Shown here: piece after piece, positions 35,085 to 44,503 of the stretch | Layout of the letters: each line of letters starts with the position of its first letter | Position numbering within the stretch: position 1 is the first letter of the stretch | Source of the DNA: Endomicrobium sp. | GTDB taxonomy: Bacteria > Elusimicrobiota > Endomicrobiia > Endomicrobiales > Endomicrobiaceae | Assembly (NCBI GenBank): GCA_031272265.1 | Contig: JAISUD010000026.1 | Coordinates: 1 to 53,952, forward strand | Length of the DNA stretch: 53,952 nucleotides | Reading direction: 5' to 3' | The notes under the pieces: generated by a model | Told to the model about the DNA's origin: nothing | What the model saw: the letters and a program-made list of their open reading frames with translations, nothing else | Databases searched by the model: none | Program-made: the position numbers and the translations under genes

Positions 35085-36323
35085 TTATTCTCTGCTACCG
35101 GGCTTTACGGCAATACTTCCCGATCTGCACATAGGACAATCATCTTCTTTATAATTTTTCACTTCAAGCGTCAAAATAGAAAATTTAGGAACTCCGAAAT
35201 CAGCTTTCCCCGCACTTCTATCAACAAGAGAAACAACACCGACTACCACAGCACCTGTAGGCTCAATAGAATCTATAACTTCTTTAGCAGAAAGTCCTGT
35301 TGTTATAACATCTTCAGCCACCAAAATTTTCTCGTCAGTGTTTAATGAAAACCCTCTTCTTAAACTGACTACGCCGTCAATTCTCTCGGTAAACACTGAC
35401 CGAACACCTAAAACTTTCCCTATTTCATAGCCTATAACAATGCCTCCGATAGCAGGAGAAACGACAACATCAACTTTTATATTGTTTTCTTTGATTTTAT
35501 TTGCAAGTTCTCTGGCTAATCTTGCAGTGTCCCTGGGATTTTGCAAAATCAGAGCAGATTGAAAATATGTATCTGAATGAAGTCCACTTGTCAGTCTGAA
35601 ATGTCCGCTTAAAAGAGCTTTGTTTCTTTTAAATAACTCTTTAAGCCCAATAAGCTCGTTCTCTTCTATCTCTTCCATCTTTTTCATTTCTGACTTTTTA
35701 AGGAACATATTTTTTGTTCCCCAATATATCAAAATAAGACCCACGCCTACATTAAGCCCTTTCACAATAAAAACGGGTAAAAACGCGCCTATAAAGTGAC
35801 CGATTAAAATTACACAAGACATAAATATCGGTGTCGCCAGCATAAAACCACCTGCAAAAGCAAACGTCTCTTCCATCTTCTTCATATTACGTTTGATTAT
35901 TTCACGCGAAAATATTCCTATGGTAAACAAAATAGTAATAGGATTCGCCAGATCTAACGTCATCAAAGTAAAAAATAAAGTTTTTCCTTTAATAACGGGG
36001 TTAGCTCCTCCTATTATAACTTCTACTACAAAATATACTCCAACCGATATTAATACAAGACCGATAACAATATCAAAAAAACGCTGATATCGTTCCATTT
36101 TTTTTATAAAAGCAGATATTGAAAAAACAGCCAAGCTGACATATATAAGATCAACGACCGATAAACCTAAAATACCTACAAGCATTTGGCTGATCGGCAA
36201 AGACAATGACAAACGAAAAATCAGCATGCAAACAGGCCCTATACCGCCAAGCTGTAGCATAAGCCCGAGCTTTAATCCATCACGCAATAAACTATTACTT
36301 CTATCTTTTACATTATTCATCAT
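35085..36323 (-). CDS. pyrE: LysE-like membrane domain fused to orotate phosphoribosyltransferase
   Basis: This is one uninterrupted 412-codon frame. Residues 1 to about 208 hold roughly six hydrophobic helices with LysE/RhtB-exporter features (GLKLGLMLQLGGIGPVCMLI near the N-terminus, LANPITILFTIGIFS near residue 130). A charged linker rich in Met, Lys and Glu (about 209-222) leads to a complete PyrE: LKELFKRNKALLSGHF, SGLHSDTYFQ, SPAIGGIVIGYEIG, and the PRPP loop VAEDVITTGLSAKEV. PyrE converts orotate and PRPP to OMP. It follows pyrF by 4 bases. An internal start (MKKMEE) could yield free PyrE, but no strong ribosome site is seen. Confidence 0.88.
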   Translation of the reverse strand: MMNNVKDRSNSLLRDGLKLGLMLQLGGIGPVCMLIFRLSLSLPISQMLVGILGLSVVDLIYVSLAVFSISAFIKKMERYQRFFDIVIGLVLISVGVYFVVEVIIGGANPVIKGKTLFFTLMTLDLANPITILFTIGIFSREIIKRNMKKMEETFAFAGGFMLATPIFMSCVILIGHFIGAFLPVFIVKGLNVGVGLILIYWGTKNMFLKKSEMKKMEEIEENELIGLKELFKRNKALLSGHFRLTSGLHSDTYFQSALILQNPRDTARLARELANKIKENNIKVDVVVSPAIGGIVIGYEIGKVLGVRSVFTERIDGVVSLRRGFSLNTDEKILVAEDVITTGLSAKEVIDSIEPTGAVVVGVVSLVDRSAGKADFGVPKFSILTLEVKNYKEDDCPMCRSGSIAVKPGSRE

Positions 36324-36327
36324 TTTA

Positions 36328-36969
36328 TCACCCTATCATTCTATTATAAATAATTCTCACAGTCTCAGTTGGATCCACAGTATCCAATATGGGTCTGCCA
36401 ACAACTATAAAATCCGCACCCTCCTTAATTGCAACTTCCGGAGTTGCCACTCTTTTTTGATCGTCGTCAACTTTTTCTAATCTGATTCCGGGAGTTATAA
36501 CGTCAAATTCTCTGCCACACTCTTTTTTTATAAGTGCTATCTCCAAAGGCGATGATATTACACCGTCTACCCCGCAAACCTTTGCAAGTTTTGCTCTTTT
36601 TATAACTTCTTTTCTATTCGCTACCTGACTCGTTAAAACCGTCACCGCCCATATTTTCGGTCTGTTTTTTACAGATGCTGCAGCCCTAAGCATATCCTCT
36701 CCCCCGACTGAATGCACAGTTAAACTAAAAACACCGAGTTCTCTGGCAGACTCAATAGCGCGCTTTACAGTAGCAGGTATATCATGGAACTTTAGATCTA
36801 AAAATATCTCTTTCCCATTGTCTTTTATCATCTTCACTATCTCTTCACCACATCGTAAAAGCAATATAGGACCTAATTTATAAACATCAACATAAGAAGC
36901 TGTTTCTTTTACAAGTTTTTCAGCTTTATTAAAGTCGCAGACGTCAAGAGCAAGTATTATTTTCTTCAT
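36328..36969 (-). CDS. pyrF: Orotidine 5'-phosphate decarboxylase
   Basis: PyrF decarboxylates OMP to UMP. The 213-residue protein has ILALDVCDF at the N-terminus and the catalytic LDLKFHDIPATVKRA (about residues 57-71, the Asp-Lys-Asp network). TPGIRLE and FIVVGRPIL form the phosphate site. It lies between pyrD and the pyrE fusion, so the last two UMP steps are adjacent. Confidence 0.96.
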   Translation of the reverse strand: MKKIILALDVCDFNKAEKLVKETASYVDVYKLGPILLLRCGEEIVKMIKDNGKEIFLDLKFHDIPATVKRAIESARELGVFSLTVHSVGGEDMLRAAASVKNRPKIWAVTVLTSQVANRKEVIKRAKLAKVCGVDGVISSPLEIALIKKECGREFDVITPGIRLEKVDDDQKRVATPEVAIKEGADFIVVGRPILDTVDPTETVRIIYNRMIG

Positions 36970-37021
36970 TTCTTACCTTCTCTTATTTACTTGAACTGCA
37001 CAACTAAGCTTAACACCCGCT

Positions 37022-37933
37022 TTAAACTTTATTGACAAAGCCAATTACGTCTTTTACTGATTTTATACCTTTTTCTTCTAGTATATTTTCAACTCCATAA
37101 ATAACTTTTACTAAATTCCTAGGAGAAACTAAACTTGAGCTTCCAACGCTGACAGCTCTTGCTCCCGCAAGAAGAAATTCAATAGCATCTTCGCTTGTTG
37201 TTATACCCCCACAGCCAATAATCGGCACTTTTATACTCTGGTAAGCGTCATAAACACAACGCACTGATATAGGTTTTATACAAGACCCCGAAATACCTCC
37301 TTTTAACGTAGAAAGTTTAGGCTTAAAAGTTTTAACGTCTATAGCCATCGCCGGATAAGTATTCGCAAGCGTTACTCCGTCAGCACCCGCGTTTTGCGCT
37401 GATAAGGCAACTTCCGCGATATCCGTCGCAAGTGGAGAAAGTTTTGCAATAACCGGCACCTTTGACACGCTTTTCACTTCTCTTACTATTTCTCGCAGCA
37501 AACACAAATCGTGGCAGATTATTTTTTTCCTCAGATTAGGACAAGACAAATTAAGTTCTATAGCTGATATACCGTTTTGTCCGTTTAATATCCTTACTGT
37601 TTCAACATATTCTTTAGTTACAGCTCCCGCCACGCTTACAATTACAGGCACACCAATTTTATTTAATTTTTCAAGCGGCTCTTCAACAAAAGCTTTAACT
37701 CCTATATTTTGTAGACCCACCGTATTTAACATTCCGGACTCAACTTCGGCGATCCTAGGCTGCAAATTGCCTTCTCGCGGTTCAAAAGTAATAGTTTTCG
37801 TCACAATAGCGCCAAGTTTTTGCAAAGGAATTAAGTCTGCTAGCTCATAACCATAGCCGAAAGTTCCAGATGCTGTAAGTATAGGATTTTTCAGTTTAAT
37901 TCCCGCAAAATCTATACTTAAATCAGGTTTCAT
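37022..37933 (-). CDS. pyrD: Dihydroorotate dehydrogenase B, catalytic subunit
   Basis: The 303-residue TIM-barrel flavoprotein oxidises dihydroorotate to orotate. It is the class 1B type, which passes electrons through the PyrK subunit to NAD+; pyrK is at 41120. Features: NPILTASGTFGYGYE, SVAGAVTKEY, the ELNLSCPN motif with the catalytic Cys (about residue 130), and GCGGITTSEDAIEFLLAGA at the phosphate end. The Gly-rich stretch usually following SCPN is absent here. The pyrK-pyrD pair is split by the restriction-modification insertion. Confidence 0.95.
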   Translation of the reverse strand: MKPDLSIDFAGIKLKNPILTASGTFGYGYELADLIPLQKLGAIVTKTITFEPREGNLQPRIAEVESGMLNTVGLQNIGVKAFVEEPLEKLNKIGVPVIVSVAGAVTKEYVETVRILNGQNGISAIELNLSCPNLRKKIICHDLCLLREIVREVKSVSKVPVIAKLSPLATDIAEVALSAQNAGADGVTLANTYPAMAIDVKTFKPKLSTLKGGISGSCIKPISVRCVYDAYQSIKVPIIGCGGITTSEDAIEFLLAGARAVSVGSSSLVSPRNLVKVIYGVENILEEKGIKSVKDVIGFVNKV

Positions 37934-37995
37934 TTCACCTTACCTATTTTAGACATATCTCAAAACTTCCCTTAAACTTAACACTTGCATTTTTT

Positions 37996-38814
37996 TCAAC
38001 GTTCTGAAAAAGCAAGCTGCACATAATCAACCTTGTCATTTCTAAGCTTTAACTTATAATTTTCTTTAATCACCCCATCGCTATCCAATCTGTCAATTAT
38101 CATATCATAATAGGATTTATGCAGTTCACTTGATACAAATTTTCTTCCTAATTTCTTACACAAAATAAGTTCAGAGCCTGATCCTCCAAACAATATTTGC
38201 ACCAAATCACCTTTTTTTGTTGAAGCATTTATCAACATTTCAACTAATTCCAGTGGAATTTGACAGGAATGGAAAGTTTTATCTTTAGATACATTTTTTA
38301 CCAAATCATAATACCACCACGAATAGGGCATGCGTCCTTTTGAACCGTTTATCATTCTGTGTCGTATTCTTCTATCCGTCGGATTTTGATACGGAACGAC
38401 AACCTGTTCCTTATAAAAATTATTATTTTCCGATTTTGTCGCATGTAATATTGATCTGTGCGCTGTCGTAAATTTTCTGTTAGAATGTCCTACGTTAGTA
38501 TTATAAACCCACACATAATCAAAGACTTTACAGGCGTTGTCATCTAAGTATTTCACCCTTAGATAAGCATTTTGTTTAGGATAATTTATCATAAACAAAT
38601 TGCCTCTCGGCTTTAATACTCTCATGCATTCCTGCGTCAATTCTATATACCAATTTATATACCTGTCCCATGTTTGAGTATATTTTACACCACTATAATC
38701 AATACCTACGTTATAATCCGGATCACCGTAAACCATATCCACTGAATTATCCGGAATTCTCTTCAATGTAACTAAAACATCTTCTTTAAATATTTTATTC
38801 TTAATTTTATCCAT
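37996..38814 (-). CDS. DNA methyltransferase (N6-A/N4-C, beta class) of R-M module 1
   Basis: The 272-residue protein shows motif IV as DPDYNVG near residue 31 and, C-terminal to it, motif I as QILFGGSGSELILCKKLG (about 207-224). That order marks the beta class of amino-methyltransferases. FHSCQIPLELVEMLI resembles the usual HPCQKP segment before motif I. It overlaps the neighbouring nuclease gene by 8 nt, so the two form a restriction-modification pair. Recognition sequence not readable. It lies directly upstream (in transcription) of pyrD. Confidence 0.85.
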   Translation of the reverse strand: MDKIKNKIFKEDVLVTLKRIPDNSVDMVYGDPDYNVGIDYSGVKYTQTWDRYINWYIELTQECMRVLKPRGNLFMINYPKQNAYLRVKYLDDNACKVFDYVWVYNTNVGHSNRKFTTAHRSILHATKSENNNFYKEQVVVPYQNPTDRRIRHRMINGSKGRMPYSWWYYDLVKNVSKDKTFHSCQIPLELVEMLINASTKKGDLVQILFGGSGSELILCKKLGRKFVSSELHKSYYDMIIDRLDSDGVIKENYKLKLRNDKVDYVQLAFSER

Positions 38815-39628
38815 CGTTAAAGTCTTTTTTCTTCAAACAATACTCTTTCTTTTCAAGCAATTTTATACTCGTCATATCTAAAGGATTTTCAAATGTATAA
38901 TTATAAAGTCTAACTATAGAACTCCCCTTGTTTTTACGTCTAATAAGATAACAAGCAGTTAACTTTGTAATATTCAGTTCGTTCTTTTGTTTTAACTCGT
39001 AATAATATCTAAAAGGATTATACAACTGATAAAGATTAAAATTTTCCACCCAACTCTTCAGTTTAGCGTTTTTACCCTCAAAAATAGTAATATATCCTTT
39101 ATTTTCAAGCGTCAAATCTATTTCTATCTGCAAATTTCTAGATTCAAGCTTATCCTTGCCGATATAATATTCAAAAGAAACATTTCTTTTCCTCTCACTA
39201 TTATACATTTTTATAATGCTGTTATTATTAAAACTATGATCTTTGTAGAGAAAATCCCGTAAAATACCCTGATTATTTATAAGAGATAAAATACTTGATT
39301 CCGACGTAGAAAAATCATTTAAAATACTCGGCTTATATTGCCACTCAATAATTTCACAATTGTCTATCTTCTCAAAAGTATGATATATGTTATTTACGCC
39401 TCTTAAAAATTTGTGCTTACCGTTTCCTAAGTGAGCTATAAAATAGTCTTCTCCAACAACAGCATTCGGCAACTTGGACAAATCGTCTATTTTAGTCACA
39501 TCATACGGATTCGTAGTTGAACCACATTTTTCAACAACAGATTTCACTAACTCATTATCAAACTCAAAATTATCATTTATTTTACATATTTTGAATATTT
39601 CTTCTATTATTTGCTTTTTTGTTGTCAT
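38807..39628 (-). CDS. Putative type II restriction endonuclease, R-M module 1
   Basis: The 273-residue protein has a region QIEIDLTLENKGYITIFEGK (about residues 167-186) that fits a PD-(D/E)xK nuclease core (Asp, then Glu-x-Lys after a beta strand). An aromatic helix (FNLYQLYNPFRYYYELK) follows. It overlaps the methyltransferase gene by 8 nt, in the usual REase-MTase pairing. The frame is intact. Target site unknown. Confidence 0.7.
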   Translation of the reverse strand: MTTKKQIIEEIFKICKINDNFEFDNELVKSVVEKCGSTTNPYDVTKIDDLSKLPNAVVGEDYFIAHLGNGKHKFLRGVNNIYHTFEKIDNCEIIEWQYKPSILNDFSTSESSILSLINNQGILRDFLYKDHSFNNNSIIKMYNSERKRNVSFEYYIGKDKLESRNLQIEIDLTLENKGYITIFEGKNAKLKSWVENFNLYQLYNPFRYYYELKQKNELNITKLTACYLIRRKNKGSSIVRLYNYTFENPLDMTSIKLLEKKEYCLKKKDFNDG

Positions 39629-39646
39629 ATCTAAAACTTAATATTT

Positions 39647-40235
39647 TTAATTCAAATTTTCAAATATCTTTTTTACTAAAGACATTCTGGCATAAAAAGC
39701 TCTTCCCTCACCTTTTGTCCTTGCCTGTATCCACTTACCATCTTTGCCAGTTAAACTGGAAAACCCTTTTGTTTTAAGTTTGGATCTTATAAAATCATAA
39801 TCAGACTTAACCTCTTTAATCACTTCGTCGTTTTCAGAAAAATCAAAACTTCCAACCTTTAACAATTCCGCATTCTCAGCATTCCTTCCGTGCCACATTA
39901 CAGCACAAAAAACCATTGATTTTAGTTTTGCCCAACAATGACTCTCATAAAAACCGTGTTCCACCAGTTCTTTCTCGTTTACCATTGTTATTGCCATCGT
40001 ATATTTCGGCGTTATTTTCCCTTTTTTCAAATAAAAACTTACAGACTTCAATTCAAAATTTAACCCATTTGGAGCTTTAGAAGTATTTGTTTCCAAGCCG
40101 GCCAATTTTTCAAGAACCAGTCATCTCCATCCTTTATTTTGTTTACCAGTCTCAAAAGTTGTAATTTTATGCTTCAAAGCAAGAATTTTTAAATCTTGCC
40201 CAATGTATTTTTTTAAATTAATAATTGCATTTGTT
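39647..40235 (-). pseudogene. MutH/Sau3AI-like restriction endonuclease broken by a TGA
   Basis: The track lists only 39647-40105 with a weak TTG start, but the same frame continues upstream past one TGA to an ATG near 40235-40255. The upstream part ends FETGKQNKGWR, stop, and then LVLEKLAGLETN. This matches the KGWxGxLLE active-site segment of MutH/Sau3AI. Further family features follow: NFELKSVSF, YESHCWAKLKSMVF, KWIQARTKGEG and RAFYARMSLVKKIF. The metal-ligand Asp expected before ExK appears as Asn (KAPNGLNFELK). So the enzyme is truncated by a stop and lacks a catalytic residue. The partner methyltransferase downstream of it on the map (40256) is intact. Confidence 0.7.
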
Positions 40236-40255
40236 CTAGTTAATATTTTCATTTT

Positions 40256-41119
40256 TCATTTTTGTTTTCCAAACAAATATTGCTGTTCATGGCAACGATT
40301 GAACGCATACTTAAACAGACATTTTTTCCCACGATCCTCTTGCGCTAAATCCTCAAACCTTTTAATTGACAAATCCAAATACTTTTTTTCTGTATCAATA
40401 CCAATAAATTTTCTACCATTCATAAAAGAAACTATTCCAGTTGTTGAACTCCCGGTAAAAGGATCTAATATACTATCGCCCTTATTTGTGCTTGACAGGA
40501 CAATTCTTTTAAGCAAAGTCAACGGCTTTTGCGTAGGGTGTTTTCCAAATCTTTTTTCAGACGGTTTCGGTGTACCTATAGACCATACGCTTCTCATTTG
40601 CACCCCGTCTTTTTTCAAAATATCTTCTTCCCATTGTCCATTTTTCATTAAGTCATAATTAAATATATGCTTACTTTTTTTCTCTCTCCTAGCCCATATT
40701 AAAGTTTCGTGGCTTGCAGTGAAAAAACGGCAACTCAAATTGGGAGCAGCATTAGGTTTAAACCAAATTATATCATTCAATAAATGATACCCGTTAATTT
40801 CCAATGCTACGCCATATTGGTAAATAGAATGATATGTGCCGCTTATCCAAATAGTCCCATCTGGTTTTAAAACTCTCTTACACGCCCTCAACCATTTAAT
40901 ATGAAAATCCAAATTCTTTAAATAACCATTACCTAAATCCCAATCACCTTTTTTGACGCTTACTCGTTTCCCGGCGTGACATGTAAAAGAACCATCTGAC
41001 AAAAAGTAAGGAGGATCGGCAAATATCATTTCTATAGAGTTTTCTGAAATCTCTTTTAATATCTTAATACAATCGCCTTTATATAAAATAAAATTATTAT
41101 CTGAATAATACTCTTTCAT
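40256..41119 (-). CDS. DNA adenine methyltransferase, DpnA-like
   Basis: The 287-residue beta-class enzyme has motif IV ADPPYFLSDGSF (about residues 34-45) and VSVKKGDWD. It also has PNLSCRFFTASHETLIWA, KHPTQKPLTLLKRI, and motif I LDPFTGSSTTGIV (about 218). The whole layout recalls the DpnA/HinfI group of N6-adenine methylases, some of which act on GATC; specificity is inference. The ATG abuts the pyrK stop, so it is translated in the pyr operon. Its nuclease partner is a pseudogene, so it now acts as a solitary methylase. Confidence 0.88.
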   Translation of the reverse strand: MKEYYSDNNFILYKGDCIKILKEISENSIEMIFADPPYFLSDGSFTCHAGKRVSVKKGDWDLGNGYLKNLDFHIKWLRACKRVLKPDGTIWISGTYHSIYQYGVALEINGYHLLNDIIWFKPNAAPNLSCRFFTASHETLIWARREKKSKHIFNYDLMKNGQWEEDILKKDGVQMRSVWSIGTPKPSEKRFGKHPTQKPLTLLKRIVLSSTNKGDSILDPFTGSSTTGIVSFMNGRKFIGIDTEKKYLDLSIKRFEDLAQEDRGKKCLFKYAFNRCHEQQYLFGKQK

Positions 41120-41905
41120 TTATAATTCTACCTGTTCAATCCTAAAAACAGGACCGTCTTTACAAGTCATTTTGTTTTGTCCATCTATTTTCACAGCACA
41201 TCCCTGGCAGCTTCCCGTGCCACACGCCATTTTTGCTTCTAAAGACGCGAAGCCGCTTACACTCCTCTTTTTAGCAATCTGCAAAACTTTTTCAAGCATA
41301 GGAATAGGCCCGCACACAAAAATCCTATCATTAAGTTTTAATCGCCTTGACAACATGTCTGTAATATAACCTTTATATCCTTTTGAACCGTCTTCAGTAG
41401 CAACAAGAACCTTCCAGCCTATTTCCATAAACTTATCCATATATAATAAATCGGATTTTGATTTTGCTCCATAATACAAAACGCCTCTTTTTTTAAGTCT
41501 TAAAGCGAGAAAATAAACTGAAGCTATGCCCGTACCACCTGCAACGATAACATTGCTAAAATCATCTGTTTTTTTCCTATCCTCTCTGCTGCCGACCTGC
41601 AGTTTTAAGTCATAACCTTTACCAAGAGGACCTAAAAGTTGAAGCGTTCCCAATTTAATATCTGACAAATTTTTCGTACCTTTACCGACAACTTTATACA
41701 AAAAACTTACGCATTTCTCTTTCACATCGGCACTGCAAATACTAAAAGGGCGACGTAAAAAAACATTTGGAACGCTGATCATAAAAAACTGACCTGGAAA
41801 GCAATATTTACAAACATCTCCAGCTTCAATCTTTAACTCAAAATAGTTAGCGCGGATTTCTTTGTTGTAAACTATCTTGTAACTTTTATCAAATCTTTTA
41901 GCCAT
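41120..41905 (-). CDS. pyrK: Dihydroorotate dehydrogenase B, electron transfer subunit
   Basis: PyrK carries FAD and a [2Fe-2S] cluster and moves electrons from PyrD to NAD+. The 261-residue protein has the flavin-binding RRPFSIC (about residue 53) and the NAD region VIVAGGTGIASVYFLA. The C-terminal cluster motif MACGTGSCQGCAVKI plus a later TCKDGPVF supplies four Cys. In most genomes it adjoins pyrD; here two restriction-modification modules lie between. Confidence 0.95.
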   Translation of the reverse strand: MAKRFDKSYKIVYNKEIRANYFELKIEAGDVCKYCFPGQFFMISVPNVFLRRPFSICSADVKEKCVSFLYKVVGKGTKNLSDIKLGTLQLLGPLGKGYDLKLQVGSREDRKKTDDFSNVIVAGGTGIASVYFLALRLKKRGVLYYGAKSKSDLLYMDKFMEIGWKVLVATEDGSKGYKGYITDMLSRRLKLNDRIFVCGPIPMLEKVLQIAKKRSVSGFASLEAKMACGTGSCQGCAVKIDGQNKMTCKDGPVFRIEQVEL

Positions 41906-41949
41906 ATGATATAAGTGAAAACGCTATGATCAAACTTACCTCTCATTAT

Positions 41950-43221
41950 TTACAAACTCCAAACTATATTCCCACCTACAATCGTCATAACTGCTCCGCC
42001 CTTAAACTTCCTTCCTATGAAAGGTGAATTCTTACTTTTAGAAACTATACTTTCCTTATTAAACTCATAAGAATACTCAGGATCAATTATTGTAATATCA
42101 GCAATATTTCCTTCTTTGAGAGAACCTCTCTTTTCAAGATTAAAAATCTTTGCAGGATTGAAAGTCATTTTTGATATAGCTTCACAAAAACTTAAAACGC
42201 CGGTATCAACAAGTTCGCTTAAAACAAGACTTAAAACCGTCTCAAAGCCTATGATTCCAAAAGGAGCTAAGTCAAATTCTTTATTTTTTTCTTCCTGAGT
42301 ATGCGGAGCGTGGTCTGTCGCTATACAGTCTATCGTCCCATCTGCAAGGCCTTGTTTTACAGCGTCAACATCCTTTTGTTCCCTTAAAGGGGGATTCATT
42401 TTCGTATTAGCGTCATAAACTTTCACATTTTCGTCAGTTAAAGTAAAATAATGCGGACAAGTTTCCGCGGTAACTTTTATATTTCTTTTTTTTGCCTGCC
42501 TTATTAAATCAACCGAACCTGCAGTAGAAACATGCGCAATATGTAAATAAGCGTCTGTTAACTCGGCAAGCATTATATCGCGACTTATCATCACTTCTTC
42601 AGCTTGCTTTGGAATACCTCTCAAGCCCAAAAATGTAGAATTTTTCCCTTCATTCATAACGCCGTTTCTGCTCAGCTCTTTATCCTCACTGTGAGAAATA
42701 ACGGGGAGTTTAAACATTTTGGTATATTCTAAAATACGGCGCATAATCTGCGAATTTGATATAGGAAGACCGTCGTCGCTTATAGCAATAATTCCCGCTT
42801 TTTTAAGAGTCCCTATTTCAGAAATTTCCACCCCCTTTGATCCTTTAGTAGCGCAGCCTATTGGGAAAACATTTACACAGCCTTCTTCTCGCGCCTTGTG
42901 AATAATAAATTCAACCATCGGAGCAGCATCAATAACAGGTCGGGTATTAGGCATACAAAAAACAGTCGTTATCCCGCCTTTAGCCGCAGAACGCGTACCC
43001 GTATAAATAGTTTCTTTTATTTCGTGGCCTGGTTCTCTTAAATGGCTATGAACGTCAATAAGACCGGGAACGGCAATTTTACTTTCGCCATTAATAACTC
43101 TATCGGCATTATTTAAAAATTTCGGCACAATTTTGCCGTTCTCAACAAAAATATCACCGATTAAATCTTTACTATCCCAAGAAGGATCAACTATTCTAAT
43201 ATTTTTAATTTGAAGACGCAT
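41950..43221 (-). CDS. pyrC: Dihydroorotase (type I)
   Basis: PyrC cyclises carbamoyl-aspartate to dihydroorotate. The 423-residue protein has the metal-binding DVHSHLREPGHE (about residues 58-69), GGITTVFCMPNTRP, further His ligands (HSEDKEL, HIAHVSTAGS), and CIATDHAPHTQEEK with the catalytic Asp (about 304). It overlaps pyrB by 17 nt, a typical pair. Confidence 0.96.
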   Translation of the reverse strand: MRLQIKNIRIVDPSWDSKDLIGDIFVENGKIVPKFLNNADRVINGESKIAVPGLIDVHSHLREPGHEIKETIYTGTRSAAKGGITTVFCMPNTRPVIDAAPMVEFIIHKAREEGCVNVFPIGCATKGSKGVEISEIGTLKKAGIIAISDDGLPISNSQIMRRILEYTKMFKLPVISHSEDKELSRNGVMNEGKNSTFLGLRGIPKQAEEVMISRDIMLAELTDAYLHIAHVSTAGSVDLIRQAKKRNIKVTAETCPHYFTLTDENVKVYDANTKMNPPLREQKDVDAVKQGLADGTIDCIATDHAPHTQEEKNKEFDLAPFGIIGFETVLSLVLSELVDTGVLSFCEAISKMTFNPAKIFNLEKRGSLKEGNIADITIIDPEYSYEFNKESIVSKSKNSPFIGRKFKGGAVMTIVGGNIVWSL

Positions 43222-44146
43222 ATCTCCTCTTTTTTGTAGACTTCAGAAGATATAAAACCGCCATCCTGACTGCTATTCCGTTAACAATCTGATCATTAAT
43301 AGCGACATTAGGACCATCTGCGACCTCAGAAGATATTTCAATACCTCTGTTCATCGGTCCCGGATGCATAATTAAAATTTCCGGTTTCGCCGCGACTAAC
43401 CTTTCCTTCGTCAACTGATAAAGTCTAACATATTCACGAAGCGATGGAAATAAATTCTCTTGCTGGCGTTCAAATTGTATTCTTAAAATATTTAAAACAT
43501 CGGCATTTTTAACAGCTTCATCTAAATTATAATACACCTTCACGCCCAAATTCTCAATATTTGAAGGAATTAAAGTCGGCGGACCCGCTACCAAAACTTC
43601 CGCACCCATTTTTGTCAAAGCCCATATATTTGATTTTGCCACTCTCGAATGCAAAATATCTCCTACCAGCAGCACTTTCAATCCTTCAATCTTTTTTTTC
43701 CTTTCATATATAGTGTATAAATCAAGAAGCCCTTGTGTAGGATGTTCGTGAAAGCCGTCACCGGCGTTTATTATAGATACGTTGAGATTTCTTGCAAGCA
43801 TATCAGGCGCCCCCGACAAAGAATGTCTTATAACTATGTAGTCTGCATTCATTGCTTCAAGAGTTTTACCTGTATCTATAAGACTTTCTCCTTTAACAAT
43901 ACTTGAGTTGCTTACGGCAATATTTACCACGTCGGCAGAAAGTTTTTTTGCGGCAATTTCAAACGAAGTTCTTGTACGCGTAGAAGGTTCATAAAAAAGT
44001 GTTACTACCGTTTTACCACTTAAATCCGACATTTTACCGCATTTCGTAAAAAGACTCTTAAAAGGTTTTACCGAATCTAAAATTATTTGCAAGTCTTTTT
44101 TGTCCAAACGTTCAAGCCCAAGCAAATCTTTGAATTTTAGAGACAT
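43205..44146 (-). CDS. pyrB: Aspartate carbamoyltransferase catalytic subunit
   Basis: PyrB joins carbamoyl phosphate and aspartate. The 313-residue protein has the phosphate loop YEPSTRTRTSFEIAAKKL (about residues 52-69), VIRHSLSGAP, HEHPTQGLLDLYTI (about 138) and HPGPMNRGIEI. No pyrI regulatory gene is present, suggesting an unregulated trimer. It is the first pyr gene of the run. Confidence 0.96.
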   Translation of the reverse strand: MSLKFKDLLGLERLDKKDLQIILDSVKPFKSLFTKCGKMSDLSGKTVVTLFYEPSTRTRTSFEIAAKKLSADVVNIAVSNSSIVKGESLIDTGKTLEAMNADYIVIRHSLSGAPDMLARNLNVSIINAGDGFHEHPTQGLLDLYTIYERKKKIEGLKVLLVGDILHSRVAKSNIWALTKMGAEVLVAGPPTLIPSNIENLGVKVYYNLDEAVKNADVLNILRIQFERQQENLFPSLREYVRLYQLTKERLVAAKPEILIMHPGPMNRGIEISSEVADGPNVAINDQIVNGIAVRMAVLYLLKSTKKRRYASSN

Positions 44147-44503
44147 TTATTATTACCCTGTCTTGCAACTTTATCTTTTTATTTTACTTTTTACACTCAA
44201 ACTTCAAATATCTACTATAAATAATTTCACGCGGTTATTTGATTTGTTTAATAAACAAACAGTCAAATGCAAATAGATTTTATCCCTCCTCTTTTCAATA
44301 ATAAAATGTTTTACAACGAAAAAAAATTAACCTATGATTAAATTATTATCACTCCCCCCCCCTACGCACAGAAATACTCACCATTCTCATCTTACTTATA
44401 GCAATAGTTTCATGGAGATCTCATACTGTTTACAATCATTTCGCGTTTTACACCACGCGTTTTAAAACAATTTCAGTAAGTCAGCATCAAGCATTCTAGC
44501 ATT
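44147..44503. other. Gap between purE and pyrB
   Basis: This AT-rich gap includes a run of nine C (near 44355) and short A/T tracts. No gene, tRNA or clear hairpin is seen. A promoter for the pyr genes would be expected here, but no convincing -35/-10 pair stands out. Confidence 0.4.
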
